Source: Tubiluchus corallicola
Taxonomy: Eukaryota > Priapulida > Priapulimorpha > Priapulimorphida > Tubiluchidae
DNA: 64,000 nt
Reading direction: 5' to 3'
Assembly (NCBI GenBank): GCA_030141605.1
Contig: JAQGDQ010000070.1
Coordinates: 432,001-496,000 of the forward strand
Below are positions 10,860 through 22,498 of the stretch, piece by piece. The stretch's first letter is position 1. The number at the start of each line of letters is the position of its first letter. The notes under the pieces were generated by a model. It was not told where the DNA came from. It saw nothing but the letters and a program-made list of their open reading frames with translations, and did not search any database. Both the position numbers and the translations under genes were made by a program.

Positions 10860-13800
10860 CTGACACCACACGCGCTCTCTCATTGACCTCAGATTGCATC
10901 TTTGTGCTTCAGTTTTCCCGATTTCGACACAACACGATGCCTGCAGCACCAACGGGATGTTACTGGTGTTCATATTCAGTTTTTCGATTACAAGGAAGAT
11001 GAAATTAATGCAAGTGTACATTGAAAGAAATGTGTTGAGCGATTAGAATCTGATGTGAATTTGACTAATGAAGGTTGTTAAATTGAGTCTGACTGTTTGG
11101 TGTACATGACAACGTTTACAACATCTACATGGCTGAGAAAAGTACTAACAAATTATTATGAGCCAAAAAAATGTACATTTTCAAGTTATGTTCAGAATGA
11201 AGCTCTGACACAGAGTAAGATGACTATATTACAGATTTACGTCAGCTGGCAAATAATTTAGCTGTAGACAAAGTTGGCACAGCACACAGGATTTTCCTCT
11301 AACCGAGTGCTGTGCGCTCAGTGGCTTATTGTACTAATTAAGTGAGGTAAGCAGTGTAAGTGAGGAGGTAGACCTGTATAAAAAAGAAAAATAGGTTCAT
11401 TAGGTAGTCACCATTGTACCTGGAACAGTCTGGTAAATGGAAATTGCAAATGGAAAACCTGAGCTCATCCAGGGCAACAACTTTTGTGCCTGGGAGAGCC
11501 CGGTAAGAATATGGGGGATCTTAGCATGAGGGAAATCTGAGCTCATCCAGTACAGCGACTATTGTAGCTGGGATAGGCCTAAGTAAAAACGTTGCTCATC
11601 CTGGACGATCACTATTGTATTTAACAAAATGAGGATTTTGAACAATGGGGAGGGGGACTGGTCTCATCCAGGCATAACTTGTCAGGATGAAAATTTCAAG
11701 CTTGGGGAAATGGCAGGGGCAGACACTTTTGTATCTGGGAGAATCCTGTAAGCTGGTAGGAAAAGCCAGGTTCATTCAGTGGAGCCATTGTACCCGGGAA
11801 GACACAGAAATTTTAGTTTTTGTTATTGTTCATCTTTTTACTTTTCTAACATTTTGATCACTTTTAAATCTTGGTACTATTAGAAAAAGTAAAAGCTACA
11901 TACTATTTTGCAATGACGAAATTTTTTGCTTACAGTAAAGGCACAACAGCATCAAGAATATGTGCAAGAATAGCTATAATCATTTTAAAGTGATTTTACG
12001 TAAAAATATTTTTAGCCTTCGACAACGGATTTTATATCCATACAATGAAGTAATACACCGTTTTATTTTTAATACTGATGTACTTTTAATTTCAAAACTT
12101 TTGCCTATTGAGAATATGCACTTACTAACCTTTTTTAGTATTTAGCTTACTAATCCTCTGTTCTTTGTGTAAATATTTATTTTATTTGTTTTGTAATAGT
12201 ATTTTTAAATAGTGGCTTTTAATTTTATTATATTTACTGTTCTACGGTACCTGTCATATTGATATAAACGTGACTTAAATGAATATATCCTTTTGCTAAT
12301 GTTAGTCTTAATTAGTGCAGTTTGCAATTAAGACCTTGATAAAATCCCGATTAATGATCCAAACACTTACTGAAAATTACTATTGTTTTCACGGTAACGG
12401 GGAGAAGTTTCTGTGCATGGGTTATTCTTTTATGATAATGCAGATTAAATTGCTTTCAAAACTCTGTGAGCACCATAGATTCTAGCTGACATACGTGCAT
12501 CAATCGTCTACTATGGAAAGGGCCAACCCCTGCTGTTTTCTGTACGATTTTAGCTATTCAGATTTCCTGGATGTTACTTTTCAGGTGATCCAAACGTCTA
12601 GTAAGTCGTAAAAGATTTTTAAAAGTATAGGTGTTGTCCAAGACTCTTAGAATCTAAGGCTTTCCTGTAAAGGAAAGGAAAGCCAGCATACAACAGAAAA
12701 CTTTCACAAATTTACACATTCACGGAACAGTAGTCATTCGTTATTTTCACACACTAAAGTTCGTGCATTAATTTCGTGTGTTAATGGGGGGAACTTTTCG
12801 AAACTTTGGTATAAACACCAAAATTAAATATCTATTTGATTTCAGCTATTCAAATTGACTTTGTGGCAAGTTTAGTGATCATACTTAATACATTTGACCA
12901 AGGTGTAACATTCTAATCGTGGCACGACTTGGTGTAACGATAAATGGTCAATACCATGTTACGTTGGTGATTAAGACACGACAGGTACTCTAATTAAAGC
13001 TAAGCATATAGAACCTCATTAATTACTAACTAGTGACATTCTCAAAAACCTGATTATGACCAAAAAATAATACTCACTAAATGTTAGTATGCTCATCGTT
13101 TTGTATAATACATTTAACGAAAGTAAAGTGATAATGTAATAACCAATCGTGACTTGGTGGAACGATGCTGTCGACGCATAGGATATGACAGGTAATCAGC
13201 AACAGCAGCTAATCTTGTCAGAGTATAGCACTTCTGGTGAGATTCATTGGCGATATCACTCATGAGTTTTCAAGTGATTCAGACAGAAGTTTTAAATCTA
13301 CAAGTCAAATAAGTGAATGCCGAAAGAAACTTCGTATGCTACTATTATTATTATTTATAGCAATTGCTCAATGTGACCACCATTTTCAATGCAGCCTAGA
13401 TGAAAGCGTTTCTTCTAACAGGGCAACAGCTGATACATTTCTCACCTTAAGGGGAAGGCCTGCTTGATCACAGTACTCGACAGCTTTTGCTTTTTAGTTC
13501 CTCTGCTTTGTTCGGCCATCATGCACTCTTTTTTCCTTAGGGGAATTCCAGATACCGTAATCCACAGGATTAAGTCCCAGTTTTTCTTGACAATTATCGG
13601 TGCTTTATTTTCTGTAATGTAGACCATGATACGTAGTTGAAACACAGTGTAATTGATTGATACTTTTTTACTTTGCTGACATTTATACATGCACGAACAT
13701 ATTAGTACTTTCTGCAATAGTTGGCTTCGTGACTTTTTGCTTGTAATTCAATAACCCAAAACCATTATTAAGCCTGTACTGCTGTTGACCTAGCTATTGA

Positions 13801-14254
13801 CATCGTGTAGCAATTAACATAATAGCGACAGGTCGTGCTGGTGATGCATAGTATCAGTGTAATTCTAACACCTAGATAGAGATTCTTGTGAGATTTGATT
13901 GGCTTGTTGTTAGCAGTTTTACCATCACTGTCAAAAACTATCATTGTGTCTACACAGTAGCCACTATCAAAAACATAAACTGCAAAAACACAAGTTAGGC
14001 ATTTATACAAAATTTGAAGTCTATTGAAATAATAGCAAAGGTTATGAAATAATAGCAATGGTTACAATTAAGTATAAGAAATTCAGCGATTGCAAAATTA
14101 GGCGTAAAACATAAATATACGTGTTCTACACTTATGCTCTCGATTGCCGATTCCGTCACCTGATCATGTCGTCTCACCATTATTCTTGTTTCTATAATCT
14201 TTCTCAGAAATTAAATTTAATAGAACTGAGTGATTAATGTTATAATTACGCACA
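10860..14254. other. Intergenic region with a degenerate minisatellite
   Basis: No gene was recognised apart from possible unseen exons belonging to the terminal exon at 10605-10844. The stretch 11390-11805 is a diverged tandem repeat. Several short open frames at 13237-14180 have no protein-like features. Confidence 0.4.
11390..11805 (+). repeat. Degenerate minisatellite
   Basis: At least six imperfect copies of a unit containing GCTCATCCAG, then ACTATTGTACCTGGGA, then a G/A-rich stretch. Recognisable copy starts are near 11396, 11462, 11542, 11592, 11662, 11713 and 11770. Spacing varies from about 50 to 80 bases, so copies have gained and lost sequence. Confidence 0.6.
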
Positions 14255-17200
14255 CTATGACATGTCACAATGAAGCAAGTCTGTCAAAAAACAAGAAGAG
14301 CAGTCAAGAAAACAACAAAGGCTGTCATCGATTTTTTCTTTCACCATATCATTAAAAGTTTCAATATGTTTAGTAGTATCTGCTTTAGCGAATTTCTCTT
14401 GCAGCGGCGCACATTTCCAGTGTTCGTGAATTGTTTTTTCAGAACGTAGTTCATGTTCCAAATAGTGACTAATGTCCGAGTCAGCAAGAAAATCGTTACT
14501 ACTCTCTTCCAATGCTTTAACAAGTTCATTTTCACTAAGTACTGGCACATCGACAATTGTTTCACCAGCATTAAAATCTCCCACATTACACTTATCCTCG
14601 TCTTCCTTCAGGTATTCTATAATGGACTGTAGTTTGTCGTCACTCAAATCCTTATCAACAGCACTTCTAGCGATTTCAACTTTCTCTATGGATGTGACAG
14701 AATCTAGAACATTGGACAAAGGATCACTATGGCCATTTGCGTCTGCTACTAGTACATCGTGTCCTTGTATTAACTTCTCAACCAGATTGTCATACTTAAT
14801 TTGAAATGTTTTTAAATACTTGTTATGCATAAAAGTACCAATCGCGGAAACCTGTGACTCTTGCGGTAGCGGAATCTTGCCATCTGGTTGACTGATTTTA
14901 GTACTGAAGCTTTTGAGGACTCGCTCTTGCTTTTTAGACATGTGTTCCCAGAATACGTCATTCTCTAGTTCTTGCAGGTATTCCTCATTTGATTGACCTC
15001 GTGTTTGAGTAGCCTTAAGGTACTTCAACTTTCTTCTGTCTGCCTCACGATTAATTGGCTTCAAGAAGGCTTCTTTCTGTTTCTGATTGAAAGCACTGTC
15101 AATTATAAAATGCCAAACACTAGTAAGATGACGCTTCCTTGACGTTTCCACGTGATTCCATTTGGAAAAACGTAAACAAACTGCAAAAATTTAAATAAAT
15201 TTTATTACTGTACTAAATCATGGCAAATTCATTAGACAATCGCGTTTTGCAGCTTTTGATATCCATAAATCGCAATTACCTCTACCGTCAGAAAGTTCAA
15301 ATAACGGAATATTAAACACCAACTAAATGTATATTCATTAATAGACAGAGATTCGGTGTAATTAATGAAAAAATCAAAAGCAAGGAGGGTCTTGTTGCGA
15401 ATTTTTTCATTTGTATTCAAATCGTGGTCAGGCACACATGAGATGCAGTGAAATGCAAAAAAAAACAAACTCTATAATAAACAAATCTCCAAACGTACAA
15501 AAATGCACTCTCCTGATCATTATCATGGAATACATTTTGTATGTGATAATCTGTTGTTTATCTGCAGAATTTACCTTCTTGAATTCCGTTATGTTTCACT
15601 CCCGCCTGTCGCCGATTTTAATATGAATCAAAAATTTGAATCTAAAATATTTGCATTTGATTTTTCCATTAATTACACTGCATATCAGTTTTTACTGAAT
15701 AGCAGAGCCATCTTTATAATATTATTGTGACAAAATCCCACTTGATAAAGCAGCCAATGTTTACTGACAATACGTAAAATTGTAATGTTTATGCTCAAGA
15801 AGCTTCTGACCTTGTCCAGAAGGTGAGGATGCATTCGGTCTGTATCGATGACCATCTCTTGCACGTTCAATGTAAATTCTTTGTTCCGAGTCACACAAAT
15901 TGTTCCACTTTTCTTTCATTTTTGCGATCACTTCGTCTGTACTTGCATCGGGATGCAACTGCTGATAATGCCTGCGATTCTCCCTTAAACAATATAAAAA
16001 GCCATAATTGTTACAGGCAAGAAAATCTGCGTAATAAAACGGACATATCAGTTATTGCTATGGCACGCACAACTTACCTTTGCCAAAGCTGAAATGCATC
16101 AACAACAAGTTTAGGTTTTGATGACGCCACGTGATTTGAAAGAGATGGCCTGCAGGTTTCAGTCTTGCTGTTCATTTTACTTGCTGTAGAGATCTTCTTC
16201 TTTTTCGACTTAAGACTGTACTTTCTTGATTTCGGTCGTTTAGCTGTTACGCACTTAGTTTTGGAAAGTTTCTTCCGTTTCAAGAAATCACCTAAACAGG
16301 AGCAAAATTCTTGTCGTGAATCAGTCAGTTGCTTCACATCATTGCGCTGAGCCATTTCTCCCTCTGTGACAGTTTCGGAGTTTACAAGTTTCTTAGCACA
16401 CTGCTGTGAATTTCTGCTTTCAGTTTCTGATTCAACTTTTGGGGAATCAGGTTTGAGTAGTTTGTGAGAAGATGACATGCTTTGATTTAATAGCGACGGT
16501 GTTGAGTTCTCATTACCCGATGAATTCGCTGCAGAAGTCTTGTTATCCATGTTAACAGATGCGGTGGATGTATCAGTTTCGAGTGCTTGAATATGTGCTA
16601 CCGATTTGTGGCTTGATAAACTTTGGTTTGGAAAAGCCGCTGCAAACTTGTCGAAAATGTTTTCGTGTGCTTTTGCACAAGGATTCTTTGTATCACTTGC
16701 TGATGATGTGCTTCTCCAAATTTTTGAAGGTATGTGACCAGAAGTAGAATCACATTCGCTGGAGGAACAGTTACTTTTGTTGACATTTTCTATAAGAATT
16801 GTCGGTGTTGATTTTATTTGAGCTTTTGCAGTTTTCCTGCTTTCCAACTGTTTGACTTTCTTGCTTTTCTTGTGACTGCTTGATTCATTTATGGAAACAT
16901 GATTGAGAAAAGCTGCAGTTGCTATTGATGATACTTGTTTAACCTCAGACACTTTCAACTTTCTCCTTGTGAAGGAAATGTCAGATTTGATTTTCTTTTT
17001 GGAAATTGGTGTTTTGTTCTGACACGATGTTATTGACAATGACAAACACCCGTCCCCTGACATGAGGTTCACTCGACATCTCTTAGTACTAGGTTGATTT
17101 GGAATAATAGGTGAACATGTTTCTTCAGAGTTTGGCATATTTACTGATTCATCTTTGCGATCTAGTTTGTCTATTTGCAGTTCTGATTTTAACTCATTTA

Positions 17201-17684
17201 AATAAACGTTTTTACTTGAGAAAGTTTCTAACCAAGTTTCGCGATCAGTGCATTTGTCTTGTTTCTTGAAAGCACCGTTCAAATTATCAGCCGACTTGTT
17301 TGGTGGTTTACAAGCAGAGAATTCCTTACGTATTCCAACACTTCGTAAACAGTAACTGACCGTAGAAGATCTCAAGTTAGTACATTTTGTTACTTTCTCT
17401 TTCTGCAGCAGAGCGGCAGCATGCTCTGTTTTTGCTGAAATTTTCGTACCTGCCATACAGTCTCTTTCCTTTGTTGCCGCTGTGCCCTCTACACTATTTG
17501 CGCTATTATTATGAACGTCAGTAACGTTTCTGCTTTTGCTGTGTGTGGAACGGTTTGTCTTGAGCAGCTTCTTCGCGCGACCTGTCTTAAGTTGCTTCTT
17601 TTTAGTAAGGTTACTTTGTTTCAGACATCTTGTTATTTTCTTGCGCTTTGATTTCGTTTTCTCAGCTGTTGTGCTTTTAGCCAT
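14255..17684 (-). CDS. HMG-box protein, three coding exons, 901 residues
   Basis: Exon 1 is 17684-16078, exon 2 is 15983-15811 and exon 3 is 15180-14255. The donors are CAAAG/GTAAGT and CAAG/GTCAGA and the acceptors end TTTAAG and TTTTTGCAG. Phases 2 and 1 agree across both junctions, giving one 2,706-base coding region. Residues 1-525 are basic and Ser/Lys-rich with nuclear-localisation-like clusters (KSKRKK near residue 11; SLKSKKKK). An HMG box spans about residues 526-580: DAFQLWQRENRRHYQQLHPD, then KMKEKWNNLCDSEQRIYIER, then ARDG. Its FQLW-xENR start recalls the HMG box of WDHD1, but no WD repeats are present. Residues 592-901 form an acidic, partly helical region that I do not recognise (LKYLKATQTRGQSNEEYLQE). 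Nuclear DNA binding is inferred from the HMG box. The ATG at 17684 has an in-frame TAG 18 bases upstream. The gene's identity is unknown. Confidence 0.8.
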
Positions 17685-19168
17685 TTTTGCTGTTGTGATC
17701 TAGATACGTTCGGCGCGAACTTTTCTATTGTAGAACATTTTTGGTGTCACAATAATACATAAAAGTATTGTTACGCTAGCAGAAAACACTAAATTTTGTC
17801 ATGGAGACCAAATGTTATTTTATAGTGTGCCAATGAAGTACGTACCGATATGTCACCGCATTTATTCCATATAAGGGTATGAAAGAGCTGTAGCCGAATA
17901 TTAACACTTTCTTGTCCACTAATTTCAAAGTTCTTACTCGCCGTACCGAAAATTTGCCTTTGGATATACTAATTAAATTTATGCACAAAATAAGAATGCG
18001 TAGTTTGTCGAAAGCATGGCGGCTCGAGTATCCTTAATATATGTAATACATTGTTTATTGACGAGCATTTGCGAGAGGACCCTTTGCAGATATTTATCAT
18101 CCAGGTCCTTATTTCTTTGGATAAGGTATTTTTTGGATAAAGTACTCCTTTTCAGGTTTAAACGTTAATCCACGAATAAATTTGCAGTTGTGGCAGTGTT
18201 TTATGTTGTGGTAGTGTATCATGTTTTACCAATAGGATTAATTGTAAAATAAATGGAGACTTAACTAAGCTGCAGTTGACAGAAATATTACGTGTATTTT
18301 ATAATGTATGTAGTACGTATATGAAAAATTGTGAGTTTATCAAATGGGTGCAACAATCCCTGATTTATCCGATTATTGTTAATATTTTATGTTGTTACAT
18401 CATGTTATGGATGCCCGGTGCTGGGTTACAGTTGACAAATGCATAAGCGTACGAACGTTTGGTGTTCTTGAAAAATTGTGTATTAGTTTATATTCGTGAC
18501 ATATTTTAGCTTTAAAGAGTGGGTTCCCTGTCCTTTTAACTGTCGATTTTCACTGTTCCTCACGTCTTGTCAACTCTAGTAGGCGCATGAACAAATCTTG
18601 CTTTTGTTGTTCATTATTTTGACCAATGTTTGTGAATCGATTCAGCCTTTCCACTTAAAGGACAAGAAAAGGAGCACCTGAAGTAGATTTCAGAAAAATC
18701 ACCTTAAAAATTATACTACTTTACAGCAATTTTATGCACATATCGTATTCGCGTCGAAAGGAATTTTCGTTTGTTTTCATTTAAATCTCCCGCAATACTG
18801 TTCCGACGGCACCATTACGAGACGTCACTACGCCACATAAATCAGGGGAAGAAAAGGCAATGTTAAATTACGTCCCAAAGAACTTTGCGTGCAATCTATA
18901 TTACTTAGCATTTCACTTACCTGCTGGAAAAACTTATCTAACTAGACCAATAATTTAAAATGTTTGTGCCAATTGGTAAAATGTCGCTGACTCACCCTCC
19001 ACGGTGCGCCACTCACTAGCCAAAACGTATTTTTAATCTTATTGACAAGGTACAGTAATTTAAAATTTTACTTACTTACCAACATGCATGTTACGAATGC
19101 TCTTAATGTTACTCAATGTTACCAAACTTAATATTGTCAAAATTTGTTTCAAACGATCTACCATTAAA

Positions 19169-19262
19169 ATGGCTGCGCCTAACGGTCAACGCGGGAATTT
19201 AAATTTACCCGTTTTATACAGCGTTACGGCTGATGTAAGCCATGCATACGAAAATATAATAT
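19169..19262 (+). CDS. Weak candidate first exon on the plus strand
   Basis: An ATG in a good context (AAAATGGCTGCG) opens MAAPNGQRGNLNLPVL and continues to AYENII before a consensus donor (AT/GTAAGT) at 19263. The composition is protein-like, but no second plus-strand exon was found and the downstream DNA is occupied by a minus-strand gene. I do not recognise the peptide. Confidence 0.18.
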
Positions 19263-19495
19263 GTAAGTGGTATAAAATTTTGAGACGAATTTTTTAAGCT
19301 TTGTGTAAGTGGAAGGTTTTCTTGTGCTTTACTAAAGCTTCAGTATTATTCGTCTAGATACAACGCAACGCGATCAATACGTGCACTAATTAAAAGTGTG
19401 ACAATAAAAATGTCTCTAAGATCGCTACATAACATCTGCAGATCACTACATTTAGCGATTATTCCATAATAGTTACAAAGTAACTATAATCAATT

Positions 19496-19501
19496 TTTAT
19501 T
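19496..19501 (-). terminator. Candidate poly(A) signal of the Gly/His-rich gene
   Basis: AATAAA on the minus strand about 330 bases after the stop codon at 19832; a second copy lies a few bases further right at about 19513-19518. Either could serve. Confidence 0.35.
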
Positions 19502-19831
19502 TCAAACTTATTTTTATTATAAAAACAACAACGTGTGTAGTCAAAATTATAACAATATCAACATCAACAATCTCAAACAGGCCACAATTCTACAACACGA
19601 CTGAATGAGCGACTAAAAAGTTGTCGAGAGAGATGACTACTAAGTCGGATATCTATGGTTAAACGTGCAAAAGACTCACAGGTGAATGCTCAGCAGTGCC
19701 AATGTAGGAAACATTATTAGGCATAGTGCTGCTAGAAGAGCACCAAGCACGAAAAGTTGGAAGTACGTTGGTGATCTCAATGAATGAAGAACTGGAAATA
19801 AATATCACAGAGCGTTTCATGAGAGTGCATT

Positions 19832-21505
19832 TTAATGGTACTTGCTACCATAGTAACCACCTCCTCCTCCTTTGTTACCATGGAAGAAACCGCCATCGTA
19901 GGTGCCATGACTGCCATGGCTACCGTAATCGCCGTGTTGACCGTGACTTCCGTATCCGTGAGCTCCATAGCCGGAGTCGTGTCCGTGTGCGCCGTGGCTT
20001 CCACCGTGTCCATATGCCGCTCCGTGTGAGTAGCCGTGTGCATACCCTGCACTGCGTGCATATTCGTCTTCATGTCCAGTGCCAAAACCGTCTCCATAAT
20101 GACTACCAAATCCATAATCTATAAAAAATAGCAAAACAACATAAAAACCTCTAGTAAAAACTACAGCTAAATAAAATTTTGAACTTTTAAACAAAAAATC
20201 CCAAGTTCCGAAAGAAAATAAAAAAGAAAATGAATGAAAAAAACAAAAAACACGATGTTTCATCCCACCACTAATTTTTTGCTCATCAAAAGAATTAGTT
20301 GTTAGTCATCTTTTGCATGCTCAATTTTCTTCTTTTATCTGAAGATAATCCATAGTAGTTGTCTGAATTTTTCTCTTTCCTTTCGTTTTCTTTTCTTTTC
20401 TTTCCTTTCCTTCCCTAACAATGTCCTCTCTCCTTTTCTTTATTGTTGTATTTTTGGTTATTATTTAAATTAATTCTTGTCTTTAAAAATCATCCAAAAG
20501 TTTTTTGGAATTATTGACACTCAAAATGTACGGCCATTTTCTTTAACTTTTAATGGACTACCTAACCCATATTCCATGATCTATGATCTTACCTGATCCG
20601 TACTTTCCATGTCCGGAATGGTGTCCATGTGCACTGTTCCCATGCGATCCATAGGAGTCGTGAGATCCATGTGAACCATAAGAATCATGGGAGCTGAAAG
20701 GTCCCTTGCCACCGTAGCTCGCAAAGTGTGGAGCCTTGAATGATCCACCATGGAATGATGGTTGATAATGATTCTTTCCATAGCCAAACGCCAGTGCGCT
20801 TGCTGCACACTAAATAAATTATTTTTTTGGATTCAATACAGTGGATATCTAGGCACGTACATGTATCTATGTGTAGGCCTATATAAATTGTACCATTTCT
20901 TTAGCCTTACCAGAAAGGAGCTATAGCTTGGGTAAACATTACTTTATATAAAAAGCTCATTCTCCAGCTTGGTTTCATAAAAAAGGCTTAAAAGCTTTGT
21001 ATTATTGGACAATTGTATATGGACCAATGTTAAAAAAAGGCTCGATTTATTAATTGCCTACTTTTGGACCTGCAACATGCTGGCTTACAAAAGTTGGCGT
21101 ACTTAAATATTAAGTAATTAATTAAACTGAACAATATTTAGCAAATTCACCCACACTTGTCAATGTCAAAAGAAAGAACAGGGCCCTAAGTAGCAAAATT
21201 GTATTGCACCCATTAGTATAACTGATCAGTTATACTGTGATATTTGTGTTTGTTTGTTTATAACTTATAAGTGATCAGTTGTACTCATGGGTAGCAATGC
21301 AAATTTGTTACTTAGGGTCCTACTTTCTTTCCACATTGACAAGTGTGAGTGAATTTGCAAAATATTATCAGATATAAAAAATGTGGTGGAAAATCCAGGT
21401 TTACCAGACTGGTGTTAAGCACATATGATTGTACTAAAAGTGATTTAGAACTTATAATGTACCTACAGCAAGCAGCACACTGACTCCAAGTAACAGCTCC
21501 TTCAT
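19832..21505 (-). CDS. Secreted Gly/His/Tyr/Ser-rich protein, three coding exons, 179 residues
   Basis: Exon 1 (21505-21463) encodes MKELLLGVSVLLAV, exon 2 (20802-20593) continues ASALAFGYGKNHYQPSF, and exon 3 (20118-19832) ends GGGGGYYGSKYH. Both introns are GT-AG and phase 1 and the total is 540 bases. A signal peptide of about 19 residues (cleavage after SALA) leaves a mature chain of about 160 residues with about 26 histidines and abundant Gly, Ser and Tyr. Short units recur: DSYGSHGSHDSYGSHG in exon 2, and AHGYSHG, GYGAHGYGSHGQHGDYG and GSHGSHG in exon 3. There is no cysteine in the mature chain. Such composition is known from structural matrix proteins such as His/Gly-rich annelid jaw and squid beak proteins, where His can bind metal or cross-link. 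That function is only an analogy here. A splice acceptor just before the ATG implies an upstream 5'-UTR exon. Confidence 0.85.
20371..20415 (+). repeat. Polypyrimidine TTTTC/TTTCC tract in intron 2
   Basis: A run of C/T only, apart from one G, within the second intron of the Gly/His-rich gene. It is most simply a decayed simple repeat. Confidence 0.6.
21133..21366. repeat. Fold-back (long inverted repeat) element in intron 1
   Basis: The left arm (21133-21230) and right arm (about 21272-21366) are inverted copies of each other: GCAAATTCAC, CACACTTGTCAATGT, CCTAAGTA and CAACTGATCA/TAACTGATCA recur in reverse complement, with a loop of roughly 40 bases. A perfect 22-bp palindrome centred on TGATCA lies at 21215-21236. 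The arms differ at a modest number of positions. The layout suits a MITE-like or fold-back insertion, or an inverted duplication. It lies in the first coding intron of the Gly/His-rich gene. Confidence 0.75.
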
Positions 21506-22436
21506 CTTCAACCTGCTAAAGATTAAATAATCATTTACTACATTACGTCTTAAGTTTTATACTATTTAATAAAAAAATGTCTGGCAGAGTGTAATATGTG
21601 GCAACTTGTAATGGAATATCAGCGATTTTGCTGCAATGCCTTCTTTTTATAAAGGGAGGATTTTTTTTAAATGAAAGACGTTAAGACGATATTCTGAAAC
21701 AAATAAACAATGCACTAAAAGAAGAGACAAGCTATGTTGAGTGACATGAACAATGTGTAGAGAAATAACACTGATTGGTAGGAACAGTGTAAAGAGAGCC
21801 ATGATGAAGGCGTAAATGCCTGACATGAAGGGAGTCAAAAAGAACAATGTTCATTAGCATAAACATTGTGAAGAAGATCACTGATGGCTGAGTTAGCAGC
21901 GTAAAAATAAACCACGTTAAGTGCCATGAACAACGAAAAGAAAACTATGTTGATCAGCACAGTCAGCAGAAGTAAGAGACAGTCTACAAACTAGAAAATG
22001 TTCAGTAACCAGAATACAATACTGTTTTTTTTTCGTATAAACAAAGTAAGAAAATAAATTCATGATTAAGTCATTATAACAGTGCGTGCGAGAAAGATGT
22101 TTCTATCAAATTCAGCGAATCACGATCCCTAAGATGAAGACTAGTCAAGAAAAACATATTGACATCAGGTTTCGTGAATAAAGAAGCGATGGTTAGGCTA
22201 ATGATTGTCATGAACATCACGAAAAACTAACGACAAAAAGCTTTTACAAGTCCATATATCTCTCGATTTCAGGCTTTTTCGAAACCACAGACCACCAACT
22301 TTCAACTTCCAACGTCACAGAAAATAAACTCGCTTTAGAGAAACTTTTATGTTGATCACGTCCCTTGATATTACACGATCGTTAAGCAGTTTTTCAAATT
22401 TCCAACATCAAGACACTAACACACATGCATACTAAC

Positions 22437-22498
22437 CTTATTACTAATATCACAGTCACCTTTCAGACTCTCCTCCTAACAACATTAGCTATTATATC
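22437..22498 (-). promoter_or_regulatory. Possible TATA box and 5'-UTR exon of the Gly/His-rich gene
   Basis: On the minus strand GATATAAT lies at 22498-22491, and about 55 bases further is an exon-like end AATAAG/GTTAGT with the donor at 22436-22435. This could splice to the acceptor just before the start codon (21517-21516 or 21514-21513). No transcript evidence; it is the best-placed candidate I found. Confidence 0.3.

Larger units (their letters stand above)
17685..19831. other. Region between the HMG-box gene and the Gly/His-rich gene
   Basis: This should include the promoter of the HMG-box gene (minus, start 17684) and the 3'-UTR of the Gly/His-rich gene. No TATA box or clear repeat was recognised. 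One possible plus-strand first exon lies at 19169-19262. Confidence 0.4.

Noticed and set aside
15761-15810. Extension of HMG-gene exon 2 to the stop at 15761
   Set aside because: A donor CAAG/GTCAGA at 15811/15810 fits in phase with the acceptor at 15181 and brings in a 308-codon open frame that otherwise lacks a start. The unspliced end remains possible as an alternative transcript.
14341-16786. Several 60-110 codon frames overlapping the HMG-box exons
   Set aside because: They are alternative-frame shadows of exons 1 and 3 with no domain or splice support.
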